A DNA stretch of 64,000 nucleotides from Alteromonadaceae bacterium Bs31 (GCA_900177435.1 FXAI01000002.1:394386-458385), one strand, 5' to 3'. Shown: positions 26,746 through 35,291, counted from the first letter of the stretch. The notes: generated by a model from the letters alone, not told the origin. Translations and numbers: made by a program.

Positions 26746-27627
26746 TTAATGTTTCAGTAAATAGGGTTTATCATGCTCATACCAGCCGGATTCCAGGTTG
26801 GTATTCTCGATCTCAAATACTCTTCGGTTTTGCAATTCGAATTGAGCAAGGTGGGGCCCATAGTAGCGATTGAATAATTTGTCCAGCTCGCCGTTTTGGT
26901 GCATTTTTTTAAGCCCGAACTCAATGCGCTGGGCCAGCCTGGGTTGCTTTGGTGTCACATAAAAGTAATTGGGCAGATAGGTGTAAAGCAATACATGTTT
27001 GTCATAGGTGAGGCTGGGGAAATCTTTGCCGAAGATCTCCAGCTCTTTCGCAACTTCATTGACTCCTCGATTAAATGTCTGAAAACGGCCGTGTGAAAGC
27101 ATGTTGAACAGGTTTTTGTAACCGAGAGAGTCCACAGTATTAAAGCCGTGGTCCTTTAAGATTTTAGTGGTGGACCAGTTTACATTGGCGCCGGTGGAAA
27201 ACAACTTGAGTTGCCCAAGCGTAGTGACATGTTTTAAAAGGTCTTTGTTTTCTTCCATGATTAAAAAAATACGGTAGCTGCCTATACCTTTTTGAATGGG
27301 AAAAGGCACGCGCAGGGTTTTGCCGGTCCAGTTGGCTTTGGGAGCAGAAGTTATTACAGTGAGGGTTTTACCTTCTAGCAACTCTGTGAACTGACGATCT
27401 CGAGGGATAGCTTTTCGGGCAAGCTTCATCTTGTAGTTGCCATAGCTTTCTTTGGTGACAAACAGGGCGCGTTCCAGAGCCTCGTAGATATATTCCTGAT
27501 GGTGATCTTTTTCGTCAAGTGGCGCATGAATAATAGCTAGGTCAAATGCTCTCGCAGTGAGCGGCAATAGTAGGCTGGCACATAACAGAGCGACATAAAC
27601 AGCCGCCTTTGGCATAGATCGCGACAT
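26746..27627 (-). CDS. periplasmic solute-binding-like protein (SBP_bac_3 type)
   Basis: A 293-residue protein with a signal peptide ending TARA; the ATG at 27627 is preferred to the longer frame at 27687. It has the two-lobed type II periplasmic-binding fold seen in KTLTVITSAPKANW, VPFPIQKGIGSYRIFLI and NYFYVTPKQPRLAQRIEFGLKKMHQNGELDKLFNRYYGP, the last being the typical C-terminal motif of amino-acid-type binding proteins. No ABC transporter genes are adjacent, so it may serve a distant transporter or a sensor. It could also have lost transport function, as many such orphan proteins have. Confidence 0.75.
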   Translation of the reverse strand: MSRSMPKAAVYVALLCASLLLPLTARAFDLAIIHAPLDEKDHHQEYIYEALERALFVTKESYGNYKMKLARKAIPRDRQFTELLEGKTLTVITSAPKANWTGKTLRVPFPIQKGIGSYRIFLIMEENKDLLKHVTTLGQLKLFSTGANVNWSTTKILKDHGFNTVDSLGYKNLFNMLSHGRFQTFNRGVNEVAKELEIFGKDFPSLTYDKHVLLYTYLPNYFYVTPKQPRLAQRIEFGLKKMHQNGELDKLFNRYYGPHLAQFELQNRRVFEIENTNLESGWYEHDKPYLLKH

Positions 27628-27819
27628 ATGGCTTGATAACCGAAAAAGCTTGAGGCTCAGTATCGTTCTCTTATAGGGCTTTGGCAACCAATGAGCGACC
27701 GAAGGGGAGTATTGACGTTATAGCTAGACTTTAATCGTAGCAGGCAAGTGTGCATTGCCGAGCGTTACTTTACTATTACCTAGAGCTACCTACCCAAGGG
27801 CTAAAAGAGTGGACCCCGT

Positions 27820-28629
27820 GTGATTAACCAAGACAATGCATACTGGATGGCGCGTTTATCTCAGCTTATTTATCGCTGTAAGCCTGGCTCCACGCAAACG
27901 GATGAAAAAAGTGTGTTGCGCGAACTACAGCAGGAAGACGCCAGATTTATGCGCCTGGTGTCTGCGGATAACAACAGTGCGCAAGGTATGCTGGTGGAAC
28001 ATGAGCACTACCTAAGCTTTGTTTTTCGCGGAACGGATGAGTTTGTTGATTGGCTCGATAATCTCAACACGCTAAAAATCGAACATGCTTTTGGGCGCTT
28101 TCATCGTGGGTTTTGGGCTTCTTGCGAGGATCTCTGGCCAGACCTGTACCCGGCCTATCAGCAGTTTCAAAAAGAATCTTTACAAAGCTGCAATAAAAAC
28201 AAAGCAGTTTTTTTAACCGGGCATAGTATGGGTGGGGCTATGGCAGCAGTAGCAGCGGTAAAACTATTGCAGCACGAGGTGAACTTTAAAAGTGTATATA
28301 CTTTTGGCCAGCCGCGAGTGGCAGAGCTTGAAACTGCACAAACTTTTAATCGCCTTTATGGTAAAAAATACTTTCGCTTTCACAATAACCGCGATTTTAT
28401 TACTCGTTTCCCTACCCGGGTAATGGGTTATGGGCATTTAGGCACCCATTTACATATTACGGAAACGGGTAGCATACATTGCGACCCGAGCTACTGGCAG
28501 CGCTTTCTAGATGTTTCTTTGGGTGCCTTACATGAGTTGGTGCAGTTGGGCCTTGAGGGGGTGCAGGACCATCATATCGACGGTTATGTTGAGGCGATAA
28601 AGCGCTGGGACTTTAAGCACCGCGCTTAG
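27820..28629 (+). CDS. class 3 lipase-like alpha/beta hydrolase
   Basis: A 269-residue cytoplasmic-looking protein starting at GTG (27820). It has the lipase class 3 signature: oxyanion-loop FRGTDEFVDWLDN, nucleophile Ser in LTGHSMGGAM (near residue 136), catalytic Asp in NNRDFITRFP and His in HHIDGYVEAI. No signal peptide is present; export would need another route. It is divergent from the solute-binding-like gene and stands alone. Confidence 0.82.
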   Translation: MINQDNAYWMARLSQLIYRCKPGSTQTDEKSVLRELQQEDARFMRLVSADNNSAQGMLVEHEHYLSFVFRGTDEFVDWLDNLNTLKIEHAFGRFHRGFWASCEDLWPDLYPAYQQFQKESLQSCNKNKAVFLTGHSMGGAMAAVAAVKLLQHEVNFKSVYTFGQPRVAELETAQTFNRLYGKKYFRFHNNRDFITRFPTRVMGYGHLGTHLHITETGSIHCDPSYWQRFLDVSLGALHELVQLGLEGVQDHHIDGYVEAIKRWDFKHRA

Positions 28630-28686
28630 CTTCTCCGCGAACCACCCCACCTATTGCCGGCCAAGCCTTAGTGCCGCCTCTAAAAT

Positions 28687-30165
28687 TTACTTGTCGAGCT
28701 TTTTCTTAAAGGCTTCAACGACTGTTTCCAGCACCATCACTCGCGCTTTATCTTTAAAATCGGTATTAATTACCGACCAGGGTGCCTCCTCGGTTGACGT
28801 GCGTTCTATCATATCCTCCACTGCCAGTACGTAGTCGTCCCAGCGATTTCGGTTACGGTAGTCTTCTTCGGTAATTTTGTATTTTTTATATTCGGTATTT
28901 TCCCGCTCCTGGAAACGTCGCAATTGCTCTTCCTTACTGATGTTAATCCAGAATTTAATCACCACAGCATTATGGATAGTGAGCTGTTCTTCAAAATCGT
29001 TGATTTCCTTAAAAGCGCGCTGCCACTCTTTTTCACTGGCGAAGCCCTCTACGCGCTCTACCAATACTCTGCCGTACCAGCTGCGATCAAAGATTACCAT
29101 TTCGCCGTTGCGCGGCACTTCTCGCCAGAAGCGCCACATGTAGTTGCGGGCGTATTCATCCTCGGAGGGCTTGGCTACCGGTTTGATGCGGTAAAAACCG
29201 GCATCCAGCGGTGCCACTAAGCGGCGGACCGCACCTCCTTTGCCGGCTGCATCCCAGCCTTCAAAAACAATACAAATGGGTATGCCCTGTTTCTGCAACA
29301 TAACAACCTGTTCTCGCAGGGTTGTTTGTAATTTTTTCAGCTTTTTCTTGCACTCTTTTTTATCCGGGCGATTCTCTTCCGGCTCTGGGTCCATATTAAT
29401 GTTGATGCGTTCGGAGGGATAGGTTTCTGCCAGCATGGGCTCCGGTTCCCGGTCTCCATTGCTGAGCCAGAGCTGGAGTTGGTTGCGAATAATTTCTCCC
29501 ACTTGCAGGTTGCGGTTGCGATCGTCGTCGCCGTTAATCACGTACCAGTGGTTGTCGTGGGTGCTGGTGGCATCGATGGTTTGCTGGATGGCCTTCATGG
29601 CTTCGGGGTAGTTCTTGAGTGCCAGCGCATCTTTCTTATCGAAGAAGGGAGTATCACTGACTTCAGCGACACGTTCCCTTAGCTTTTCCTCGGAGATATG
29701 CAGCCAGCACTTGATCATCAGAGCGCCGTCATCGGTGTGTTTTTTCTCGAAATTGCGGATGTACTGCTCGCGTTTACGCAGTTTTTTCTCGCTAATCTCC
29801 CCGTTCAGGTATTGCACCAGGCTACTGCTTGTCCAGTCGCGCAAATAGATGGCAATTTGCCCTGCCGCTGGCAGGTCGCGCCAGAAGCGCCAGAAGAAGG
29901 GGCGGGTGTCGTCTTCATGCTGGCTGGGGCCGTAGGCGTTAATGGACAGGAAGCGTGGGTCCATCCAGGAGGAAAGTGCATTGATGGTTTCATGGCGGCC
30001 GGAGCGGTCATCGCCTGCAATCACAATAATGACCGGTTTTTTGCGTTTTCGTACCTGATGTTGCAGTTGTACCAGTTCAGTTCGTAATTCGCGTACCCGC
30101 TGTTTGTACTCATCTTTTGATAGTGGGGGCAGGGGCTGAGAGAGAGAAGGCATAAGTCCAACCAT
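28687..30165 (-). CDS. pap: polyphosphate:AMP phosphotransferase (tandem PPK2 domains)
   Basis: A 492-residue protein made of two PPK2 domains. The C-terminal one has an intact P-loop FEGWDAAGKGGAVRRL (near residue 300) and lid motif FDRSWYGRVLVERVEGF; the N-terminal one has a degenerate loop IAGDDRSGRHE (near 48) and is probably structural, as in known AMP-phosphorylating polyphosphate kinases. It should transfer phosphate from polyP to AMP giving ADP. Start at 30165 is the first ATG; the ATG at 30153 is an alternative. No signal peptide. It stands between the lipase and the DUF4389 operon, transcribed away from the latter. Confidence 0.9.
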   Translation of the reverse strand: MVGLMPSLSQPLPPLSKDEYKQRVRELRTELVQLQHQVRKRKKPVIIVIAGDDRSGRHETINALSSWMDPRFLSINAYGPSQHEDDTRPFFWRFWRDLPAAGQIAIYLRDWTSSSLVQYLNGEISEKKLRKREQYIRNFEKKHTDDGALMIKCWLHISEEKLRERVAEVSDTPFFDKKDALALKNYPEAMKAIQQTIDATSTHDNHWYVINGDDDRNRNLQVGEIIRNQLQLWLSNGDREPEPMLAETYPSERININMDPEPEENRPDKKECKKKLKKLQTTLREQVVMLQKQGIPICIVFEGWDAAGKGGAVRRLVAPLDAGFYRIKPVAKPSEDEYARNYMWRFWREVPRNGEMVIFDRSWYGRVLVERVEGFASEKEWQRAFKEINDFEEQLTIHNAVVIKFWINISKEEQLRRFQERENTEYKKYKITEEDYRNRNRWDDYVLAVEDMIERTSTEEAPWSVINTDFKDKARVMVLETVVEAFKKKLDK

Positions 30166-30300
30166 TATTAGTGTGTGTTACATAAAAAATAGTAGCCTAC
30201 AAGGGCACTTTTCCTTTGCGTTTTGTCAAAGCTGAGGGCTATTGCGCCAGGCGTGGTATTTTTGCCGCCACTAGCGTCTCGCTGTTGGGCGGGAATTACT

Positions 30301-30383
30301 GTTGCTCACCGGCGATTCCCGCTCATTGGCCCTATTGTAGCTGGTATCAGTAGCTGTTCACCGAGCAAGCCCGCTTATTGGCC
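30301..30383. repeat. imperfect direct repeat pair, 52-bp spacing, upstream of the DUF4389 operon
   Basis: Two copies of an element with CACCG followed by CCCGCT(C/T)ATTGGCC (30318-30331 and 30370-30383), offset by exactly 52 bases, lie 78-160 bases before the DUF4389 gene. Five turns of DNA spacing would put both on the same helix face, as expected for a regulator that binds cooperatively. The rest of the 30166-30460 gap shows nothing else. Confidence 0.5.
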
Positions 30384-30460
30384 GAATTCTCACTCGTTAA
30401 TGAGCGCAGCGAGAGTAAGCTGGGGCTCAGTTAATCAAGGAGCTTGTGAGGAGCACAACT

Positions 30461-30763
30461 ATGAACACTACCACTATTGAACACGATCAAATACACGATA
30501 ATATGCGTAATCGCGGTACCTGGCTGCGCCTGCTCTTTATGTTGCTCTATGTTGCTGTTTTACATTTGGCTGGCGTGGTGATGTGGGTAGTATGCGTGAT
30601 GCAGTTTTTGATTGTGGTGTTTCACGGAGAAAAAAACAGTAACTTACTGCAACTGGGCGCTACGCTAAGTGAATACATCGCGCAAATTCTGCGTTTTGTG
30701 AGCTTTAACACCGAAGAAAAGCCCTTTCCCTTTGCTCCCTGGCCCAGTGCTAAGGAGCAATAG
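30461..30763 (+). CDS. DUF4389-type small membrane protein
   Basis: A 100-residue protein with two hydrophobic helices (LRLLFMLLYVAVLHLAGVVMW and a second, VVCVMQFLIVVF) and the C-terminal pattern SEYIAQILRFVSFNTEEKPFPFAPWP, characteristic of DUF4389. The family is of unknown function and is often found with stress-response genes. GAGGAG lies just before the ATG (30461); the frame upstream (30446) is unlikely. It begins a run of five genes on the plus strand ending with a LytT-type regulator. Confidence 0.8.
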   Translation: MNTTTIEHDQIHDNMRNRGTWLRLLFMLLYVAVLHLAGVVMWVVCVMQFLIVVFHGEKNSNLLQLGATLSEYIAQILRFVSFNTEEKPFPFAPWPSAKEQ

Positions 30764-30859
30764 CTGCACACTCGCTGTGTAGCAGAGGGAGCGAGTAAGT
30801 ATTCATCCTAATCTAGACAAAGCTGGAGAAAAGCTTCAGCTGCGAAGGAGGCATTCGAC

Positions 30860-31009
30860 ATGAGTCGCCTGCTGGAACAAATAAGTACACTTTGGATTGG
30901 TGTCGGTGGGGTGGTGGTGTACACCTCCTTACTGGTGTTTGACGAAATTGGCTTCCGCTATATTGGCTCAGTACTTGTGCAGTGGTTTAGCTGCACGGGC
31001 CTGTTGTAG
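30860..31009 (+). CDS. 49-residue membrane protein
   Basis: A short gene with an excellent ribosome binding site (AAGGAGG nine bases before ATG 30860). The translation starts MSRLLEQISTLW, then a hydrophobic region of about 15 residues rich in Val and Gly, the charged FDEIGFRY, and a second hydrophobic segment ending FSCTGLL. The topology suggests a small integral membrane protein with a charged turn. It sits between the DUF4389 and LiaF-like genes with spacings of 96 and 33 bases, so it probably belongs to that operon. No family is recognised. Confidence 0.6.
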   Translation: MSRLLEQISTLWIGVGGVVVYTSLLVFDEIGFRYIGSVLVQWFSCTGLL

Positions 31010-31042
31010 GCCAAAGCGGACGCCAAACTGAGAAGCATTGAA

Positions 31043-31810
31043 ATGAGCAAAAATTCTCCCCCCATTAAACCCCATTCGTTTATAGGCTTGGTGCTTATCG
31101 CCCTGGCGGCCTTGCTGCTGCTTCATAACATCGGTTTTAAGTTAGTAGGGATTGTGTTCAAATTCTGGCCTGTGCTGGTCATTGCCGCCGGTATTATTAT
31201 GCTGGCCAACAAAAAGCCACAGCAACGCGCCGGTGTGCTGCCCTATGCCCTTATTATTGTCGGTGGCCTATTTTTACTGGCACAGCTTAACCTGTTCAAT
31301 CTGAGTATTGGCACCATCCTATTGCCTCTTCTTTTGTTTTTGGCGGGTTATCACTTTCTTCGCCAAGGGAAATTGGTGCGTGGCTGTGGTGAGCGAAACA
31401 GGCTGAAAAAATTGACCGATGCCGTAAGTGGTTTGGGAGAACACGCAGATAAAAATACTCTGGAAGCGGATGGTTCTATTGATATTTACGCCATTCTTGG
31501 TGGCGGTGACTACAATACCCGCAGCCACAAATTAGCGAGCGGGAATATTGTCTGTGTTATGGGCGGTGCGCAGCTTGATATGCGAGAAGCGGACACCCAG
31601 CAGGATGTAATACAAATCGATGTGCTGGCGGTAATGGGTGGTGCGGAAATAAAAGTGCCGCCCCACTGGGAAGTTACCGCAAAGGTGCTGCCGCTGCTAG
31701 GCGGGGTATCCAATAAAACCACCTGCATGGCAGAAAAACTTGGCCTGCCTAAAAAGCACCTGGTAATAACCGGGCTGGCACTTATGGGAGGGGTGGAAGT
31801 AAGGAATTAA
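31043..31810 (+). CDS. LiaF-like envelope-stress protein
   Basis: A 255-residue protein with four membrane helices at residues about 12-110 (LLLLHNIGFKLVGIVFKFW, VLVIAAGIIMLANKK, PYALIIVGGLFLLAQ, TILLPLLLFLAG) followed by a soluble beta-rich domain with repeated glycine-turn motifs AILGGGDYNTRS, CVMGGAQLDMRE, AVMGGAEIKVP and LPLLGGVSN. This is the LiaF-C/toastrack pattern of cell-wall-stress proteins in Firmicutes and their Gram-negative counterparts. It lies just before a LytS-type kinase and probably modulates it, as LiaF does for its cognate kinase. Confidence 0.78.
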   Translation: MSKNSPPIKPHSFIGLVLIALAALLLLHNIGFKLVGIVFKFWPVLVIAAGIIMLANKKPQQRAGVLPYALIIVGGLFLLAQLNLFNLSIGTILLPLLLFLAGYHFLRQGKLVRGCGERNRLKKLTDAVSGLGEHADKNTLEADGSIDIYAILGGGDYNTRSHKLASGNIVCVMGGAQLDMREADTQQDVIQIDVLAVMGGAEIKVPPHWEVTAKVLPLLGGVSNKTTCMAEKLGLPKKHLVITGLALMGGVEVRN

Positions 31811-31832
31811 TTTCTTTTCTCCCAGCTAAGCC

Positions 31833-32915
31833 ATGCACCCCGTCTTCAGCTCCGGCCGCTACTTTGCAGCAACAATTCTGTTTTGGGCAAGCATATGCTT
31901 TCTGTTTGCTCTGCTCACGGTTGAGTTGGCAAAAACGCATATCAGTGCACCCTATGCCGAGAGCTTCTCCTTAGTGGTGCCCTGGTATCTGATACTGCTA
32001 TTTTTCTGTTTCTCAAATATTTATGTGTGTCGCCGTGTGCCTTTAGGCAGCAACTCGTTAACCCGGGTAGCCCTTTTTCAGTGGTTGAGTGCGGCGCTTA
32101 CCACCGGGCTCTGGCTGGGTTTGGGCTATCTGTGGGCTGGTGAACTTGCTCACCTGGGTTTAGAGCAAACCAGAGAACTGTATTTAAAGACCCTCCACAT
32201 CCATTGGATTCTCGGGGGCAGCGTTTATATGCTGTGGGTGCTTATTCACTACCTCTATTTAAAAGCGGCAGGCAGTGAAACCGTAAATTCCGATCAGCTG
32301 CGTCAAGAGCTACTGGTTAGGGATATCGAATTAAAAGCCGTAAAGGCTGCAGTACATCCGCATTTTATGTACAACAGCTTGAACATGCTTGCCAACCTAT
32401 CGCTTGCCGCACCGGAAAAAATACACAGTATTTGTGTGCAAATGTCGGAGTTTCTGCGTTACAGCGTTAACTACTCAAAAAAAGAGCATGTCACAGTTGC
32501 AGATGAACTAAAGCATATAGAAAACTACCTGAGTGTAGAGAGAGAGCGTTTCGGCGATCATTTGCATGTTAATTTTTCTATAGACGACAGTATTTGCGAT
32601 TACGATATTATGCCGCTAATACTTTTTCCCTTGGTGGAGAATGCCATAAAGCATGGTATCGATTCCCAATTGGAGCAGGGCTATATCGATATTAAGCTGC
32701 AGGGCGAAAAGGGAAAAATACATATCGATATCAAAAACTCCTACGACCCACAGGGGCGTAAAATGAAAAATACCGGGCTGGGTCTGGAGGCGCTGGCGAA
32801 GCGTTTGAACGCGTACTATGGCGATGCGGCAACTATTACTATCGATAAATCTGAAAAGGAGTATTCCCTGGGTATTCAATTACCTATCAGGGATGAGGTG
32901 AAGGCGCTCTCATGA
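31833..32915 (+). CDS. LytS-family sensor histidine kinase
   Basis: A 360-residue membrane kinase. Four hydrophobic helices span about residues 10-140; the cytoplasmic part starts with the His-kinase motif AAVHPHFMYNSLNMLANLS (phospho-His near 174), followed by the ATP-binding elements LVENAIKHG and GLGLEALAKRL. This is the His_kinase/HATPase arrangement of the LytS/YehU group. It overlaps the response regulator gene by four bases (ATGA), so the pair is made in a fixed ratio. Its neighbours suggest sensing of envelope damage. The ATG at 31833 lacks a clear Shine-Dalgarno sequence. Confidence 0.88.
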   Translation: MHPVFSSGRYFAATILFWASICFLFALLTVELAKTHISAPYAESFSLVVPWYLILLFFCFSNIYVCRRVPLGSNSLTRVALFQWLSAALTTGLWLGLGYLWAGELAHLGLEQTRELYLKTLHIHWILGGSVYMLWVLIHYLYLKAAGSETVNSDQLRQELLVRDIELKAVKAAVHPHFMYNSLNMLANLSLAAPEKIHSICVQMSEFLRYSVNYSKKEHVTVADELKHIENYLSVERERFGDHLHVNFSIDDSICDYDIMPLILFPLVENAIKHGIDSQLEQGYIDIKLQGEKGKIHIDIKNSYDPQGRKMKNTGLGLEALAKRLNAYYGDAATITIDKSEKEYSLGIQLPIRDEVKALS

Positions 32916-33658
32916 AGATAAGCACCATTATTGTTGATGATGAAGCGCACGCCCGGCAGGCGATGCAGCATTTACTGAAAGCGCACCCACAAATTGACGT
33001 ACTTGCCGAATGTGAAAATGGCCTGGCCGCCGTGAAAGCCGTTAACGAACTGCAGCCAGAGCTTATGTTTTTGGATATTCAAATGCCCAAGCTGGACGGT
33101 TTGGATGTGCTTGATCTATTAGGCGATGCGGCACCGCTTACCGTGTTTGTCACCGCACATGACGAGTATGCGATAAAAGCATTTGAAAAAAACGCACTGG
33201 ATTATTTACTCAAGCCCGTGAGCAGAGAGCGATTGGCCTCCACCATTGAGCGTTTGGCGCAACGTAATCTGCAGCCAGAAGCGCAGCAACAACAGCGAGA
33301 AACTTTACTGAGCGGTTATCATCAGCAGCAATCGCCCGTTTCGCGGGTGTTGGTAAGGGAAAAGGGCGATGTATTTGTTATTCCTGTGGAGAGTGTGCTG
33401 GCCATTGAAGCCGCTGACGATTACGTTGTTATTCATACGCCGGAGCGCAAACATATAAAGCAAGAGCGGCTTAGCAAGCTCGAGCAAATACTCGATGCAA
33501 ACCAGTTTTGTCGTATTCATCGTTCCACCATAATTAATCTGGATCACTTGGCGGGTATAGAAAACGATGGCAAAGACAACAAGCTGGCCACCATGAAAAA
33601 CCAACAGCAATTTTCTATTAGTCGCAGTGGCTATAGTAAATTAATTGAGATTCTTTAA
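32912..33658 (+). CDS. LytT-family response regulator
   Basis: A 248-residue regulator. The receiver domain has DDEAHA, the phospho-acceptor Asp in LMFLDIQMPKLDG (near residue 55), the Thr in VTAHDEYA and Lys in YLLKPV. The LytTR DNA-binding domain (about 150-245) is recognisable from SVLAIEAADDYVVIHT and FCRIHRSTIINLDHLAGIE. The start overlaps the kinase stop. Its stop overlaps the stop of the convergent TetR gene by two bases, leaving no terminator space between them. Targets may include the duplicated repeat upstream of its own operon. Confidence 0.9.
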   Translation: MKISTIIVDDEAHARQAMQHLLKAHPQIDVLAECENGLAAVKAVNELQPELMFLDIQMPKLDGLDVLDLLGDAAPLTVFVTAHDEYAIKAFEKNALDYLLKPVSRERLASTIERLAQRNLQPEAQQQQRETLLSGYHQQQSPVSRVLVREKGDVFVIPVESVLAIEAADDYVVIHTPERKHIKQERLSKLEQILDANQFCRIHRSTIINLDHLAGIENDGKDNKLATMKNQQQFSISRSGYSKLIEIL

Positions 33659-34203
33659 GTTGGCATTAAGTGCTCAACCGCCTCCTGGCAGTTATGCAAA
33701 ATATCCCGCTTTAATTTTCTATCGGTAACCGCTCGAGAGAGGGCGAGCCCACCTATCAGCATTATTGTTACTTGGATAGCCTGTTCTCTACTGAGCCCCA
33801 TGTTCTGGTAAATATTCTGGTAACCCTTAAGCACTTTTGTATATGTTGATTTTATGTCCTCGTCCCGTTGCCCAATATCAGTTATTAGAAATGCCAGCGG
33901 ACAATAGGCTTGTTCGGAACCGGGGGTGCCTATTCGTAAATATTCCTGCGCCAGGCTGAGTGCAGATTTAACATTGTTCTTCTCAATAAGGTGCTTTGCC
34001 TTAGCGGCACCATGCAACACTGCTTGATTGTAAATATCCGACTTAGAGGAAAAATGGGCATAGAAGGCGCCCCGTGTTAGTCCCGCATCTTTCATGATGT
34101 CGTCGATGGAAACACCGTCGAAGCCCTTTGCAGTAAATAAACTCGCTGCACTGTCCAGAATTTTTTCGCTCGATTTAAGCTTGTGTTCCGCATTCCAGGG
34201 CAT
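33655..34203 (-). CDS. TetR-family regulator
   Basis: A 182-residue repressor-like protein. The helix-turn-helix (SIDDIMKDAGLTRGAFYAHFSSK, here residues about 30-53, recognised by GLTRGAFYAHF) is at the N terminus; the C-terminal ligand domain includes CPLAFLITDIG, a Cys-containing segment seen in NemR/AcrR-type regulators that sense electrophiles. It is divergent from a glutathione S-transferase-like gene, and a strong palindrome (34288-34307) lies between them, so it most likely represses that gene and itself. Confidence 0.9.
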   Translation of the reverse strand: MPWNAEHKLKSSEKILDSAASLFTAKGFDGVSIDDIMKDAGLTRGAFYAHFSSKSDIYNQAVLHGAAKAKHLIEKNNVKSALSLAQEYLRIGTPGSEQAYCPLAFLITDIGQRDEDIKSTYTKVLKGYQNIYQNMGLSREQAIQVTIMLIGGLALSRAVTDRKLKRDILHNCQEAVEHLMPT

Positions 34204-34287
34204 GCCCTATTCTCCTGTGTTGTTGTAGCCGGCGCCTCGGTGGCAGCCTGGCCCAAAGTAGCTGGCTCGATAATAACTGAAGATTAC

Positions 34288-34307
34288 AATATGTTCTTGA
34301 ACATATT
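34288..34307. promoter_or_regulatory. candidate TetR operator
   Basis: Two perfect 9-bp half sites, AATATGTTC and GAACATATT, separated by TT, lie in the divergent promoter region of the TetR and GST genes. The symmetry and position fit an operator for the adjacent TetR regulator. Confidence 0.7.
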
Positions 34308-34357
34308 TTAGTTTAAGCCTCAAATAAGTGAGCCACTTACCTATCAGGAGATCAGCT

Positions 34358-34999
34358 ATGGCAACGCCCTTACTTTATGGCCCCCACTTTTCCTATTTTC
34401 TTCGCTCTGTGCGGCTGCTAATGAATATTAAAGGCTTTAATCACGAAATAACAAAAGCACCGAGGGGTGAGGAAATTCCCTTTTTCGGTGAAGAACACCA
34501 AAAATTACACCCCTTTATGAAAATTCCGGTATTGGTACACGGTGACCTTGTACTGCCGGAAACGCTTGCTATCGCCTGGTTTGTGGAAAGCCAGCCAGGG
34601 CCTTCTTTTCTGCCGGGGAACACGGTGGATCAAGCCAAGGTACTTTCAATGGCCTCCATGATTTCAAGTTATGTGCACAAGGCGATTATGGTCAACTTTC
34701 TACTTGAGTTTCGCTTTCCGAAAGGCTCGCAAGGGGCTATTCGCTATGAAGTAATTGAAGCGAGTATGCCACAAGCTGAGCAAGCGCTTAGCTGGTTGGC
34801 AGAGGTACTGGATAACAGACGTTATATCCTTGGAGAGCAATTCACATTGGCTGACGCGTATCTAATTCCAATGCTGGATTACCTCGCGCAAATGCACGAA
34901 CCCTATAACTTAAGTGCTGTGCATACCAGCTTGTGCAGTTATGTGGAATTTCATCGTGAGCAGGCATACAGCCAGGGGGTGTTGGGAGCATCTGTGTGA
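34358..34999 (+). CDS. glutathione S-transferase-like protein
   Basis: A 213-residue GST-fold protein. The start at 34358 has AGGAG eight bases upstream; the longer frame at 34328 does not. The N-terminal thioredoxin-like half shows YFLRSVRLLMNIKG, FMKIPVLVHGDLVLPETLAI (a cis-Pro site and the Glu-Thr/Ser glutathione-binding turn), and the helical C-terminal half ends with EQFTLADAYLIPMLDYL. It should conjugate glutathione to electrophiles, consistent with control by the divergent TetR protein. Confidence 0.87.
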   Translation: MATPLLYGPHFSYFLRSVRLLMNIKGFNHEITKAPRGEEIPFFGEEHQKLHPFMKIPVLVHGDLVLPETLAIAWFVESQPGPSFLPGNTVDQAKVLSMASMISSYVHKAIMVNFLLEFRFPKGSQGAIRYEVIEASMPQAEQALSWLAEVLDNRRYILGEQFTLADAYLIPMLDYLAQMHEPYNLSAVHTSLCSYVEFHREQAYSQGVLGASV

Positions 35000-35015
35000 G
35001 CAGTAAAGTGCTCGC
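34996..35015 (+). terminator. terminator-like hairpin after the GST gene
   Basis: GTGAGCA pairs with TGCTCGC (one G-U pair) around a 6-base loop, overlapping the stop codon, and is followed by TTTAGGTGTTTTG. The T-rich tail is broken by purines, so strength is moderate. Confidence 0.45.
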
Positions 35016-35140
35016 TTTAGGTGTTTTGAGGTATTGTTAACGAGAGGGCTCTTGGCCGCTTCTACTATAATTCCCGGTAGCTCTGGTAAGTAGCCCGCTT
35101 TGTTGGCTTTAGTTTTTTTGCGATAGCGATTGAAATATAT

Positions 35141-35151
35141 ATGTATACAAG
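35141..35151. promoter_or_regulatory. TGTATACA palindrome upstream of the phosphofructokinase gene
   Basis: ATGTATACAAG is the reverse complement of the 11-mer found upstream of the RpiB-type isomerase gene (19845-19855). It lies about 140 bases before the phosphofructokinase ATG, in an AT-rich region. The rest of the 35016-35291 gap shows no gene. Confidence 0.4.
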
Positions 35152-35291
35152 AATAGCAAGGGTTCGTTGTTTGAATATTTTTAATTAATTTACTTTTTAA
35201 GGCTTTTTATCTGCGCTTGCCTGGTTCTTGTTATTACCAAATCTGCTTAATTCTGTCACAATGCCGCTTTATTAAGCAGAGCTAAGAATTA

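Noticed and set aside
30223-30480. 85-codon plus-strand frame before DUF4389
   Set aside because: Overlaps the duplicated repeat and the ribosome binding site region; composition not protein-like.
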